Positions 26,077 through 34,243 of a stretch of 64,000 bases of DNA are shown here, piece by piece. The position numbers and the translations under genes were made by a program. Each line of letters begins with the position of its first letter. Within the stretch, counting starts at the first letter, position 1. Location: NCBI GenBank assembly GCA_937951625.1, contig CALFBP010000033.1:1-64000 (forward strand). The letters are read 5' to 3'. This DNA is from an uncultured Thermoguttaceae bacterium. GTDB taxonomy: Bacteria; Planctomycetota; Planctomycetia; Pirellulales; Thermoguttaceae. A model generated the notes under the pieces. The model was given only the letters and a program-made list of their open reading frames with translations. It had not been told where the DNA came from and made no database searches.

Positions 26077-28479
26077 ATGTTTGACCGCCTGGGCACGTTC
26101 ATTGCGCGACATTGGCTTTGGGTGCTGCTGGGCTGGGCGACGGCGGCAGCGCTGTGTGTCTGGTTCGCGCCGCGATGGGACGATGTAACCCGCGACGGCG
26201 ACTTCGCTTACCTGCCGGCCGCCATGACCAGCGTCCAGGGCGAGCGTCTGCTCGAGGCCGCCTTTCCCGAGGCCCTCGCGCGAAGCCAAGTCATTCTCGT
26301 AGTCTGCCGCCCCGACGGCCCGCTCCAAGAGGCCGACTACGCGGTGGCCGACCGGCTCGTGGAAATCTTCACTCCCGAAGCAGACCGCGATGGCCCGATC
26401 CTCGGCGTTTTGAGCCACCAGACCGAGGTCGTGGGTAAGAAGCTCACCAGCCCGGTCGGACAAGACGGCCAAGCCCTGCTGATCGTGCTGCCGTTGCGGA
26501 CCGAGTTCATGGCCATTGGCAACATGGAGCTTTTGGCGCGGATCGCTCGGGAATTGGACGCGGCCCGCCAGTGGCCGGACTTTCCCCCAGGGCTGGTGCT
26601 GGGGTTGAGCGGCTCGGCCGCCGTGGGCGCCGACATGCTCTTCTCGGCCGAGGAAAGCATTCGCAGCACCGAGCAAATGACGATCGTGCTCGTGCTGTTG
26701 ATCCTGCTGGCCGTGTATCGGGCTCCCGGTCTGGTTTCGGTGCCGCTGGCCACGATTTTCGCCTCGTTGGCCGTGGCCAGCGGATTGGTGGCCTGGATCG
26801 CCGCGGCCAGCGACGCGGTGGGCTGGATCCCTTACCAGATTTTCAAGACAACCCGAATCTTCATCGTGGTGATTCTGTTCGGGGCAGGAACCGATTTCTG
26901 CCTGTTTCTCATCGCCCGCTACAAGGAAGAACTCCAGGCCGGCTTGCCGCCGGCCGAGGCCATCGCCCGAGCCTTGGGACGCGTGGGCGTGGCTCTGGCT
27001 GCCAGCGCGCTGACGACGATTATCGGCTTGGCGGCCATGGCCTTCGCCGATTTTGGCAAGTTTCGCAACAGCGGGCCGACCATCGCCTTCTGCCTGGCTG
27101 TGGCGTTGGCAGCCAGCCTGACGTTGGCGCCGGCGCTGCTGCGCGGCTCGGGCACTGTCGTTTTCTGGCCCTTCGCCGCCTCGACTTTATCCGACCGTGG
27201 GGAAGGCGCGGAACGGTCGCTCTCTTGGTTGTCGCGCTTCTGGGAGGGGCTGAGCGGATTGGTGGTACGCCGTCCTGGCGTGATCCTGGTGGCAAGCCTA
27301 GCGGTGATGCTTCCCTTGGCCTATCGGGGGTTGCACGTCGAGGTCACGTATGACCTGCTCAGTGAATTGCAGCCGGAGCGACGAAGCGTGCAAGGGACGC
27401 GGTTGCTGCGGCGTTATTTTCCGGCGGGCGAGACGGGGCCGATCACCATCCTGGCCTACCAGGAACAAGGCGGACTGGAGGACACGCCCGCCACGCGAGA
27501 CAAACTCCGCCGACTCGCTCAGCGCCTCTACGACTTCTCTTCTCCCGACGCCGACGGCCACCCGATTCAGCCCATTACCAGCGTGCGGAGCCTCGTGGAG
27601 CCGCTGGGCGACCCGCCCGAGCGGTTCGGCTTTTTCAGCGGCTTGCGTAAAGGGCTGGTCCGCGGCCATCACCGCACCAAGAGCACCTATCTGGCCCAGT
27701 CGCCGGAATACGCCGGCAAGCTCGCGCGGCTCGATGTGGTCGCCCGATTCGATCCCTTTTCCGCCGAAAGCATCCGCCTCCTCGACTACCTGGAGGACGA
27801 CCTCTGGCGCTTGAGCCAAGACCCTGCCTCGGAATGGTACGGCGCCGAGTTTCATTTCGTCGGCACCACGGCCGGCATCCGCGACCTGAAACGCGTCACT
27901 GAAAGCGACTTGCTCTTGATCCAGCAGCTTGTGCCGATCGCGGTCTTGGCGGTGCTGGTCGTGCTGCTGCGACGGACGTGGATCTCGATCTATTTGATCC
28001 TTACCGTGCTGTGGGGATATTTCGTCTCGATCGGTTGCACCGAGCTGTTCTTCACGTGGCTCTACGGCGATACCTTCGTAGGCCTCGACTGGAAGGTGCC
28101 CATGTTTCTGTTCGTGATCCTGATCGCCGTCGGTCAGGACTACAACATTTATCTGGTGACGCGGACCTTCGAGGAGCAGGCGCGGCTCGGGCCGATCGAG
28201 GGGCTACGCGTGGCCTTGATCCGCACGGGCGGGATCATTACCAGTTGCGGCGTGATCATGGCGGGCACGTTCGCCTCGATGACCGCCGGCACCCTCCGCG
28301 CCACTTCGGAACTGGGATTCGCCTTGGCCTTCGGCGTGATGCTCGATACCTGCGTGATCCGCACCATCTTGGTGCCGGCCCTGCTGGCCATCCTCGCCCG
28401 CCGAGCCGAGCATGGCTCCACGACTTCTTCGCTTGGTTCCCCACCGTCAGCGGCCCAAGCATCCTCCGCGACTGGCTGA
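26077..28479 (+). CDS. MMPL/RND-family lipid exporter
   Basis: 800 residues with two halves, each with one leading helix, a large periplasmic loop and a bundle of five helices. The first helix is HWLWVLLGWATAAALCVWFAP. The proton-relay segments appear as FGAGTDFCLFLIARYKEEL near residue 270 and IAVGQDYNIYLVTRTFEEQ near 690, matching the GxxxDY pattern of MmpL proteins. Such proteins export glycolipids, hopanoids or mycolate-type lipids to the outer envelope. It lies 73 bp after the reductase gene, so it probably exports the lipid modified by the two enzymes before it. Family certain, cargo inferred. Confidence 0.92.
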   Translation: MFDRLGTFIARHWLWVLLGWATAAALCVWFAPRWDDVTRDGDFAYLPAAMTSVQGERLLEAAFPEALARSQVILVVCRPDGPLQEADYAVADRLVEIFTPEADRDGPILGVLSHQTEVVGKKLTSPVGQDGQALLIVLPLRTEFMAIGNMELLARIARELDAARQWPDFPPGLVLGLSGSAAVGADMLFSAEESIRSTEQMTIVLVLLILLAVYRAPGLVSVPLATIFASLAVASGLVAWIAAASDAVGWIPYQIFKTTRIFIVVILFGAGTDFCLFLIARYKEELQAGLPPAEAIARALGRVGVALAASALTTIIGLAAMAFADFGKFRNSGPTIAFCLAVALAASLTLAPALLRGSGTVVFWPFAASTLSDRGEGAERSLSWLSRFWEGLSGLVVRRPGVILVASLAVMLPLAYRGLHVEVTYDLLSELQPERRSVQGTRLLRRYFPAGETGPITILAYQEQGGLEDTPATRDKLRRLAQRLYDFSSPDADGHPIQPITSVRSLVEPLGDPPERFGFFSGLRKGLVRGHHRTKSTYLAQSPEYAGKLARLDVVARFDPFSAESIRLLDYLEDDLWRLSQDPASEWYGAEFHFVGTTAGIRDLKRVTESDLLLIQQLVPIAVLAVLVVLLRRTWISIYLILTVLWGYFVSIGCTELFFTWLYGDTFVGLDWKVPMFLFVILIAVGQDYNIYLVTRTFEEQARLGPIEGLRVALIRTGGIITSCGVIMAGTFASMTAGTLRATSELGFALAFGVMLDTCVIRTILVPALLAILARRAEHGSTTSSLGSPPSAAQASSATG

Positions 28480-28627
28480 GCTTCAAACACCGCTCCCGGC
28501 AATCGCCCGCGCTCCCGCCGTTGCAATAAGCGTGCCTTGAAGTCAAAGGAAGATCAAGTCTGCGTTAAAAGGACATGCCACAAGGGCCAGGCCCTCGTCC
28601 CTCGCGCAAACTCCCCGAATTAACTGC

Positions 28628-29599
28628 TTATGCTGCCTCCGGGGGAGTTGCATTTTTGCGGTAAACGACTCCCTCGGCGACCTGTTGGAAGCCGAGCTTA
28701 CGGTAGAACTGAAGCAGGGGCGGATAGCTGAGCCGGGCTTGGGCCTCGAGAAAGGTCACTCCTTGATTGGCGAGGCTTCGGGCCAGTTCGGTGATCAGGT
28801 AGGTGGCAACCCCTTGGCGGCGACATTCCGGCGCGACGAACAGTTCGACCAGGCCTGCCACCCGGCCTGGCCGCCCCGCCCGACCCCATTCCATCGCCCG
28901 AACCAAGGCATACCCCACCTGCGCCCCGCCCCCACGCGGCACCAATTCGAACCGCGTGGCCTCGAACTCGCCAACGGTCAAGGCCTCCCAACGGCTTCGC
29001 GGCGGCACGTCCACCATCACCTGAACGAGCAAGCGGCGGCGGCACTGGACCTGCAAGCGGTCCATGGGCGGGCGGAAGCTGCCCAGGTCCTGACGGAAGA
29101 GGAGTATCTGGTCAACGGGCTGGTAGCCGTGGGCGGTATAAAGTTGGCGGGAGGAGGGGTCCGATTCCAACACACCCGGCGTCTCACAGCCCCCGCACAT
29201 TCCGGAATAAAACGGGCTAAGCGGCCACACCCCGCCTCCGTAAAGGCATTTCGCCCCGCGCTCCCGAAGGTAAGCCTCGCAGCGATCGAGCAGCCCCGCC
29301 GCGACCGCCGCTTGATCGCAATCCGGTCGAACCACGATCAGGCACGTCACGCCCGTCTCGGTCGAAAGCCGCTGCTCGCTAGCGTCGGGCCCGAACGAGG
29401 CGTGGGCGAAGCCCACCGGCCGGTCATCGTCCAACGCCAAGATCAGGCCCGCATAGTCGAAATGAAGCCTCCCGAAAACGAATTGTTCCAAAAGATCGGC
29501 AGACACCGGTTGGACCAAGGCCAAGTCCTCGGCCCGGCTTCGCCAAATCTCGGCGACAATGGGAGGATCTGTGTTGCGAAACCCTCGGTAACGGAGCAT
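28628..29599 (-). CDS. GNAT-family acetyltransferase, two-domain
   Basis: 323 residues, about twice a single GNAT domain. The N-terminal half carries a worn acyl-CoA motif (TCLIVVRPDCDQAAVAAGLLDRCEAYLRERGAKCLYGG). The C-terminal half is better conserved: VAGLVELFVAPECRRQGVATYLITELARSLANQGVTFLEAQA and YRKLGFQQVAEGVVYRK, with the RRQGVA pyrophosphate loop. Mycothiol-synthase-like proteins share the two-domain build, but nothing here fixes the substrate. Its ATG shares one base with the upstream stop (TAATG), so it is co-translated with the DUF1570-like gene. Confidence 0.88.
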   Translation of the reverse strand: MLRYRGFRNTDPPIVAEIWRSRAEDLALVQPVSADLLEQFVFGRLHFDYAGLILALDDDRPVGFAHASFGPDASEQRLSTETGVTCLIVVRPDCDQAAVAAGLLDRCEAYLRERGAKCLYGGGVWPLSPFYSGMCGGCETPGVLESDPSSRQLYTAHGYQPVDQILLFRQDLGSFRPPMDRLQVQCRRRLLVQVMVDVPPRSRWEALTVGEFEATRFELVPRGGGAQVGYALVRAMEWGRAGRPGRVAGLVELFVAPECRRQGVATYLITELARSLANQGVTFLEAQARLSYPPLLQFYRKLGFQQVAEGVVYRKNATPPEAA

Positions 29600-30456
29600 T
29601 ATTGGGAATTATAAAGCCCCACGACGTGCTCCACCAGCGATCGTGCCGGGTCCAGCTCGAGCCTTGCCAGACGGTCCGAGATCGGGTCCGCTGCCCCACG
29701 CTGCCGCAGATCGGTGAGGTATTCCCGCAAAATCGCTGCACGCTCCGGCTGCGTCTCCAGCAGAAAGTGGACCCAGGCCCAGGCCTCCGCGTATTGGGCT
29801 TGCGTCAGATCGGCCGAAGTCGAAAGCCGTTCGAGTTTGCCCAAATCCGGCTGCCAAGCGTTGATGCCGATTTGCTCGCCGAGGAATCGCAAATGGTCCC
29901 GATTCACACCGTGGTGCCCTCGGGGCGCCTCGGCGTACTCGGCCAAGCCTTCATCCAGCCACAACGGGACGTTAGCGATCGCCGAGTGTAAATATCCATG
30001 AGTCACTTCATGCCGCAAATCCTCGGCAATCCGATCGCCCCATTGGGCATACACCAGCAGGCGGGTGTCGGTCTTTAGAAAGAACGCCCGGCGCGAGGGA
30101 AACTCGGGATGCGATCGCCGCATGAATTCGCGGAACAACTCGGCGCCCTCGAACAGGTAGACCTCGATCGGTTCGTCGGTAGGGGGCAACCCCAGTCTTT
30201 CTTCGAGGTCCACCCGCAGCGCTGTCAGCTCCTCCAAAAGTCGATGGTTGGCCGGCAAAGGAAAATCGCTGTGAAACACCAGTTGGCCGCGAACCACCGT
30301 GTTCCGCTGCGGAAGACTTGCCCGCTCGTGCCAATCGGCGACACACCCTACCAACCAGATAAGAGCGACGTACCCGATGCTGGCCGACTTGTCCAACCCA
30401 AACACCCCCCCAACCGAGGAGACGATCGTTTGAGGGATGCATGGTAGCGAATCCAT
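29599..30456 (-). CDS. DUF1570-like lipoprotein with HEVTH metalloprotease motif
   Basis: 285 residues as drawn. The hydrophobic segment IGYVALIWLVGC at residues 27-38 ends in a lipobox (LVGC), so the mature protein probably begins at Cys38. The ATG at 30456 has no good Shine-Dalgarno; a GTG or TTG within the first 21 codons could be the true start. The body has EPIEVYLFEGAELFREFMRR, RRAFFLKTDTRLLVYAQWG and the zinc motif HEVTHGYLH, then PLWLDEGLAEYAE, whose downstream Glu completes a gluzincin-type site. These features match the DUF1570 peptidase-like family common in planctomycetes. A peptidase role is likely; the target is unknown. Confidence 0.8.
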   Translation of the reverse strand: MDSLPCIPQTIVSSVGGVFGLDKSASIGYVALIWLVGCVADWHERASLPQRNTVVRGQLVFHSDFPLPANHRLLEELTALRVDLEERLGLPPTDEPIEVYLFEGAELFREFMRRSHPEFPSRRAFFLKTDTRLLVYAQWGDRIAEDLRHEVTHGYLHSAIANVPLWLDEGLAEYAEAPRGHHGVNRDHLRFLGEQIGINAWQPDLGKLERLSTSADLTQAQYAEAWAWVHFLLETQPERAAILREYLTDLRQRGAADPISDRLARLELDPARSLVEHVVGLYNSQ

Positions 30457-30696
30457 TTGCGGGGGGAAAGATCAACAACGCCCTTGAGTTCGCTTTTCCC
30501 ACCTCCTCACCACCGACCATGCGCGCACGGTTCTCATGCGGGGCGGGATCGGCAGCGGCGAACCCTGTCAGGTCGGAACGAGCCGGGCGGGTTAGCAGCG
30601 ACCAGCGGCCAGCTCCGGCTTCCAAGGCTTGCGGGGATCCTCAATCTCCCCCGCCGTGATAATCGAAACAGTCCACGCGAAGGTCGCTTTCACTCT

Positions 30697-32427
30697 TCAC
30701 GCCGCCGCTCGTTGTGGGGGCTTAGCATCGGAATGGTTTGCGGATAGGACTTCCGGCATCCCGGCAGGCGGCTTCAAGGGAAGGACCGCCGCAGAGGCAT
30801 CACCCTCCACGGCAGTTTCGCGCTCAATCCGCCGCATCAGCCGCTCGATGAAGAGCCAGTAGCGGAAGAAACCGGAATAGGTCGAGGCGATTTCCCACGC
30901 CCGGCGGGCATAGAAAGTCACAGGGTTCTCGAGGGGCAGGCCCGGTCGGCGCGTGGTACGGACCTTGCGGCGGAAAAAGCCGCACTGGAGCGGATGGACT
31001 TTCTCGAAACGGTAGCTGGCGTAATAGCTCAACACGGCGTAGGCCACGTGACGCACGCCCACGCCATCGGCCTTCGCCCGACGCAACAGCGTGGCCACGT
31101 GCTCCGGCGTGTAGTACAGGTGCCATGCCCGGTCGTAAATGGCTTGCCATTGTTCGGCCGTCATCCGTGGGTGGCGGCTGGTGACGTGTTCCAAGTCGTA
31201 GCGGTTCAGGTCCGGTTCCATCCATGCCCCGCTCTGGTACAACGCCCGGTGATCGGCAGAGCCGGGAAGCGGCGTAAGCATCATGAATTCGAGGATGTCA
31301 ACGGGCAGCTCTTGCTGAATGATGCGGATGTCGCGCTCAATCGACTCGGGCGTGTCGCAGGGCAATCCCAGGATATAGCCCGCATAGGTCACCACGCCCT
31401 GCGCCCGCCAGGCCTGGAGCATGGCCCGGTACTGGCCCACGCGATTTTGGAACTTGCCAGCGGCCACGAGGTTTTCCGGATTGATGTTCTCCAAGCCGAG
31501 AAAGACGCGGTTGCAGCCAGCGCGGGCCGCTTTTTCAATGAAACCCGGCACCTTGTGGCTCATGGCGTCGGCCTGCATGGCGAACTTGAATCGCACGCCT
31601 TCCTGCTCGCGAATCGCGATGAGCCGATCCAGGATCGCTTCCCAGTTCTTGTTTCGCGCCAAGTTGTCGTCGGTGATGAAGAAGCGGCGGATGCCCTGGG
31701 CCAAATTGGCGCGGACGATCCGCTCCACGTCGTCGGCGTCGCGATAGCGCGAGCGTCGCCCTTGCACATTGATGATCGTGCAGAAACTGCATTGGAACGG
31801 ACATCCCCGGCCGCAGTCGAAGGGGGCGAAAAACAGATACTTTCGGGCGACCTCTCGGGGCAAGATCGGCGTGGGCTGGCCCTGCAATTCAGGCAACCGG
31901 CCGAGGTAGTTGTAGACCGGCTGCAAGGCCCCAGCGAGCGCGTCGCGCAGCAGGCCCTCCATCCGACCCTCGGCCTCGCCCGCAAAAAGGCTCACCCCCA
32001 GCTCTTGCAGCGTCTTCAATTCCTCCGGCACTTCGGGCAGCATGGCCAGCGAGCCACTGACGTGAAACCCACCGATCGCCACTTGCACCCCGGCCGCGCG
32101 GAACTGCCGGGCGAGGTCGATCGCCCGCGGCATCTGATTGGTCTGAACCCCGGCCAAGAAGACCACGCCCCGACCCTCGTTCGACCGGATGCGGCGAACG
32201 ATTTTTTCCACTGGGATCACGGTGTGGCACTCGTCGTAGGCGTTGACTACGATCTGGACGTCGTCGCCCAACGCCCGGCGATCCGCCACGTCCCGCACTA
32301 GCGCATACAGACAGGCCAGGGAATTCGACGGCACGAACGCCCGAAACCACTGGATCACGTACCCGTCGTCATCGTAGTGCGAGGGCTTGACGATCTCCAC
32401 GAAGAACGGGCGGCGGGGCGATGCCAT
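30697..32427 (-). CDS. B12-binding-domain radical SAM protein
   Basis: 576 residues. The N-terminal 180 residues form a cobalamin-binding-like Rossmann domain (VVFLAGVQTNQMPRAIDLARQFRAAGVQVAIGGFHVSG). The radical SAM core follows, with the cluster motif CPFQCSFC (CxxxCxxC, near residue 215), then RRFFITDDNLARNKNWEAILDRLI, RVFLGLENINPENL, TYAGYILGLPCDTPESIERDI and FMMLTPLPGSADH. The C-terminal 150 residues are helical and basic. Relatives methylate unreactive carbons or cyclise chains, for example in hopanoid or bacteriochlorophyll biosynthesis. The classical DxHxxGxxH B12 motif is absent, so cobalamin may bind base-off without a His ligand, or not at all. No operon partner tells the substrate. 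Confidence 0.88.
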   Translation of the reverse strand: MASPRRPFFVEIVKPSHYDDDGYVIQWFRAFVPSNSLACLYALVRDVADRRALGDDVQIVVNAYDECHTVIPVEKIVRRIRSNEGRGVVFLAGVQTNQMPRAIDLARQFRAAGVQVAIGGFHVSGSLAMLPEVPEELKTLQELGVSLFAGEAEGRMEGLLRDALAGALQPVYNYLGRLPELQGQPTPILPREVARKYLFFAPFDCGRGCPFQCSFCTIINVQGRRSRYRDADDVERIVRANLAQGIRRFFITDDNLARNKNWEAILDRLIAIREQEGVRFKFAMQADAMSHKVPGFIEKAARAGCNRVFLGLENINPENLVAAGKFQNRVGQYRAMLQAWRAQGVVTYAGYILGLPCDTPESIERDIRIIQQELPVDILEFMMLTPLPGSADHRALYQSGAWMEPDLNRYDLEHVTSRHPRMTAEQWQAIYDRAWHLYYTPEHVATLLRRAKADGVGVRHVAYAVLSYYASYRFEKVHPLQCGFFRRKVRTTRRPGLPLENPVTFYARRAWEIASTYSGFFRYWLFIERLMRRIERETAVEGDASAAVLPLKPPAGMPEVLSANHSDAKPPQRAAA

Positions 32428-32783
32428 GACGGGCCTCCTCGGCGCATCGGTAAAAATCGGCGAAGGGAGGAAGATTAGTTTTTGGGGCCGGGGGCGTCAA
32501 GGTCGATGCCCGCGCGATACTAGTCATGCTAGCACTGCTAGCAGGGCAACTCGTGGTACGCGGCGACGAGTAGCCTGGCCATGGTCGTCAGGACCAACAA
32601 CTGGATCCGAGGCTTGGAAAGCAAAGCAGCCATCCGATTTACCTGGCGGGGGAAGCCCAGGGTGCGTCGTCCGACGCGACGCCTTCCGTCGCCGGAATTG
32701 GCGAGCGGGCAGGTTTTGGTGGACATTTTCGGCCCATAATCCCAGCTTCGCTAGCCTACCTTTCTTTATGCCCCGTGACGTCG
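32428..32783. other. Intergenic stretch, no gene seen
   Basis: Divergent gap between the radical SAM gene and the Tat-exported Gfo/Idh gene. It contains GCTAGC twice, three bases apart (about 32533-32547), which are palindromic hexamers. Open frames here lack coding character. The promoter candidate at its right end is listed separately. Confidence 0.5.
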
Positions 32784-32814
32784 TTGCGTAGCCTCCGGGA
32801 AGTCGATAGACTTC
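32784..32814 (+). promoter_or_regulatory. Candidate promoter overlapped by a palindrome
   Basis: TTGCGT (32784-32789), a 17-bp spacer and TAGACT (32807-32812) lie 43 bp before the ATG at 32855. The perfect palindrome GAAGTC-GATA-GACTTC (32799-32814) covers the -10 box, as an operator for a dimeric repressor would. Both hexamers are only moderate matches. Confidence 0.35.
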
Positions 32815-32854
32815 GACGATATAGGGACCGGTTTTCCAGGCAGAGGACAAAACC

Positions 32855-34132
32855 ATGAGACAAAAGTTCCCGCGTCGAGGCTTTTTGCGCCGGGCGGTAG
32901 CGACGGGCGCGGTGTTCGCCGCACCGTCCATCGTGCCTTCTTCGGTCTTGGGTGAGGAAGCCCCCAGCAATCAGATTGCGGTGGGCTGCATCGGCGTGGG
33001 CGGACGGGGGACCGGCCTGATGCACGAGGCCGCGGGATGCCCGAACACCAAGATCGTCGCCGTCTGCGACGTGTTCGAGGACCGCCGCGAGAACCACGCC
33101 CGGCACTGGAACCAGCACTACGGCGGCAACGTTTGCAAAGCCTATCGCGACCTGCGCGAACTGATCGCCCGCGATGACATCGACGCCGTGACCATCGGCA
33201 CGCCCGACCACTGGCACGTGCCCGCCGCCCTCTTGGCCGTTCGATCGGGCAAGGACGTTTATGTGGAAAAGCCGCTGGGGCTGAGCATCGAGCAGAACCT
33301 GGCGATCCGCCGGGAGGTGGAACGCTATGGCCGGATCTTCCAATACGGGACGCAGCAACGGTCCATGGCCCATATCCGTTTCGGCTGCGAGTTGGTCCGC
33401 AACGGACGCTTGGGCAAGATTCAAGCGGTAGAGGTCACGGCCCCAAGTTACGGCTTCGAGGCCGGGTCGCTGGAACCCATCCCCGTACCCAAGGGACTGG
33501 ATTACGATCTGTGGCTGGGGCCCGCCCCTTGGAGGCCCTACACCAAGGACCGCTGCACGTGCTGGGGTGCGTATTGGGTGCTGGACAATGCCCACGGCTT
33601 CATCGGCGGCTGGGGCGCTCACCCCCTGACCGACATGGTGTGGGCCTTGGGAGACGACGCCGCGGCGGTGCCTGTCGAGTACGAAGGCACGGGCAAGTTC
33701 GGCACCGGCCTGTTCGACGCCCCCTACGATTGGGACATCCGCGGCAAGTTCGCCAACGGCGTGCCCTTCCACTTCACCCCCGGCGGCGATTGCGCCCACT
33801 TCATCGGCGAGCAAGGGCAGATCTGGATCTCGCGCGGCGGCTTGCGGGCGGAACCGCCCTCGCTGCTCCAAGAGAAGATCGGGCCGAATGAAATCCGCCT
33901 GTACGAAAGCCGCAGCCACATGGGCAATTTCATCGACTGCGTGCGATCCCGCCAGCGGACCGTCGCCCCCGTGGACGTGGCGGTCCTCTCCGACAACATT
34001 ACCCAATTGAGCATGATCGCCATCCTCACCGGGCGCAAAATCCGTTGGGACCCCAACAAGGAGGAAATCCTCGACGATCCCGGCGCCACTCAATTGGTCA
34101 GCCGGGCCATGCGTACCCCATGGCATTTGTAA
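32855..34132 (+). CDS. Tat-exported Gfo/Idh/MocA-family oxidoreductase
   Basis: 425 residues; AGAGGA upstream of the ATG. The twin-arginine signal RRGFLRRAVATGAVFAAPSIVPSS directs folded export. A Rossmann domain follows (AVGCIGVGGRGTGLMHEAA, KIVAVCDVFEDRRENHARHW), the catalytic EKP motif is present (GKDVYVEKPLGLSIEQN), and the C-terminal domain has GFIGGWGAHPLTDMVWALG with the usual His. It is a complete member of the large planctomycete set of exported Gfo/Idh enzymes, which act on sugars or other polyols with NAD(P) bound tightly. The HEAT-repeat gene follows 111 bp later on the same strand. Confidence 0.93.
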   Translation: MRQKFPRRGFLRRAVATGAVFAAPSIVPSSVLGEEAPSNQIAVGCIGVGGRGTGLMHEAAGCPNTKIVAVCDVFEDRRENHARHWNQHYGGNVCKAYRDLRELIARDDIDAVTIGTPDHWHVPAALLAVRSGKDVYVEKPLGLSIEQNLAIRREVERYGRIFQYGTQQRSMAHIRFGCELVRNGRLGKIQAVEVTAPSYGFEAGSLEPIPVPKGLDYDLWLGPAPWRPYTKDRCTCWGAYWVLDNAHGFIGGWGAHPLTDMVWALGDDAAAVPVEYEGTGKFGTGLFDAPYDWDIRGKFANGVPFHFTPGGDCAHFIGEQGQIWISRGGLRAEPPSLLQEKIGPNEIRLYESRSHMGNFIDCVRSRQRTVAPVDVAVLSDNITQLSMIAILTGRKIRWDPNKEEILDDPGATQLVSRAMRTPWHL

Positions 34133-34243
34133 GCGGCGTTGTCAGCGGTGATCCACGAAACTCCGCTTGCGGCAGAACGCCCGGATTGGCAGAACGAAAC
34201 CGCCAGCCTTCGCGACGCGCGAAACCCTTCGGAGAAAAAAACG

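Noticed and set aside
28583-28595. Intrinsic terminator between the MMPL gene and the GNAT gene
   Set aside because: AGGGCC-A-GGCCCT is palindromic but has almost no loop and no T-tract.
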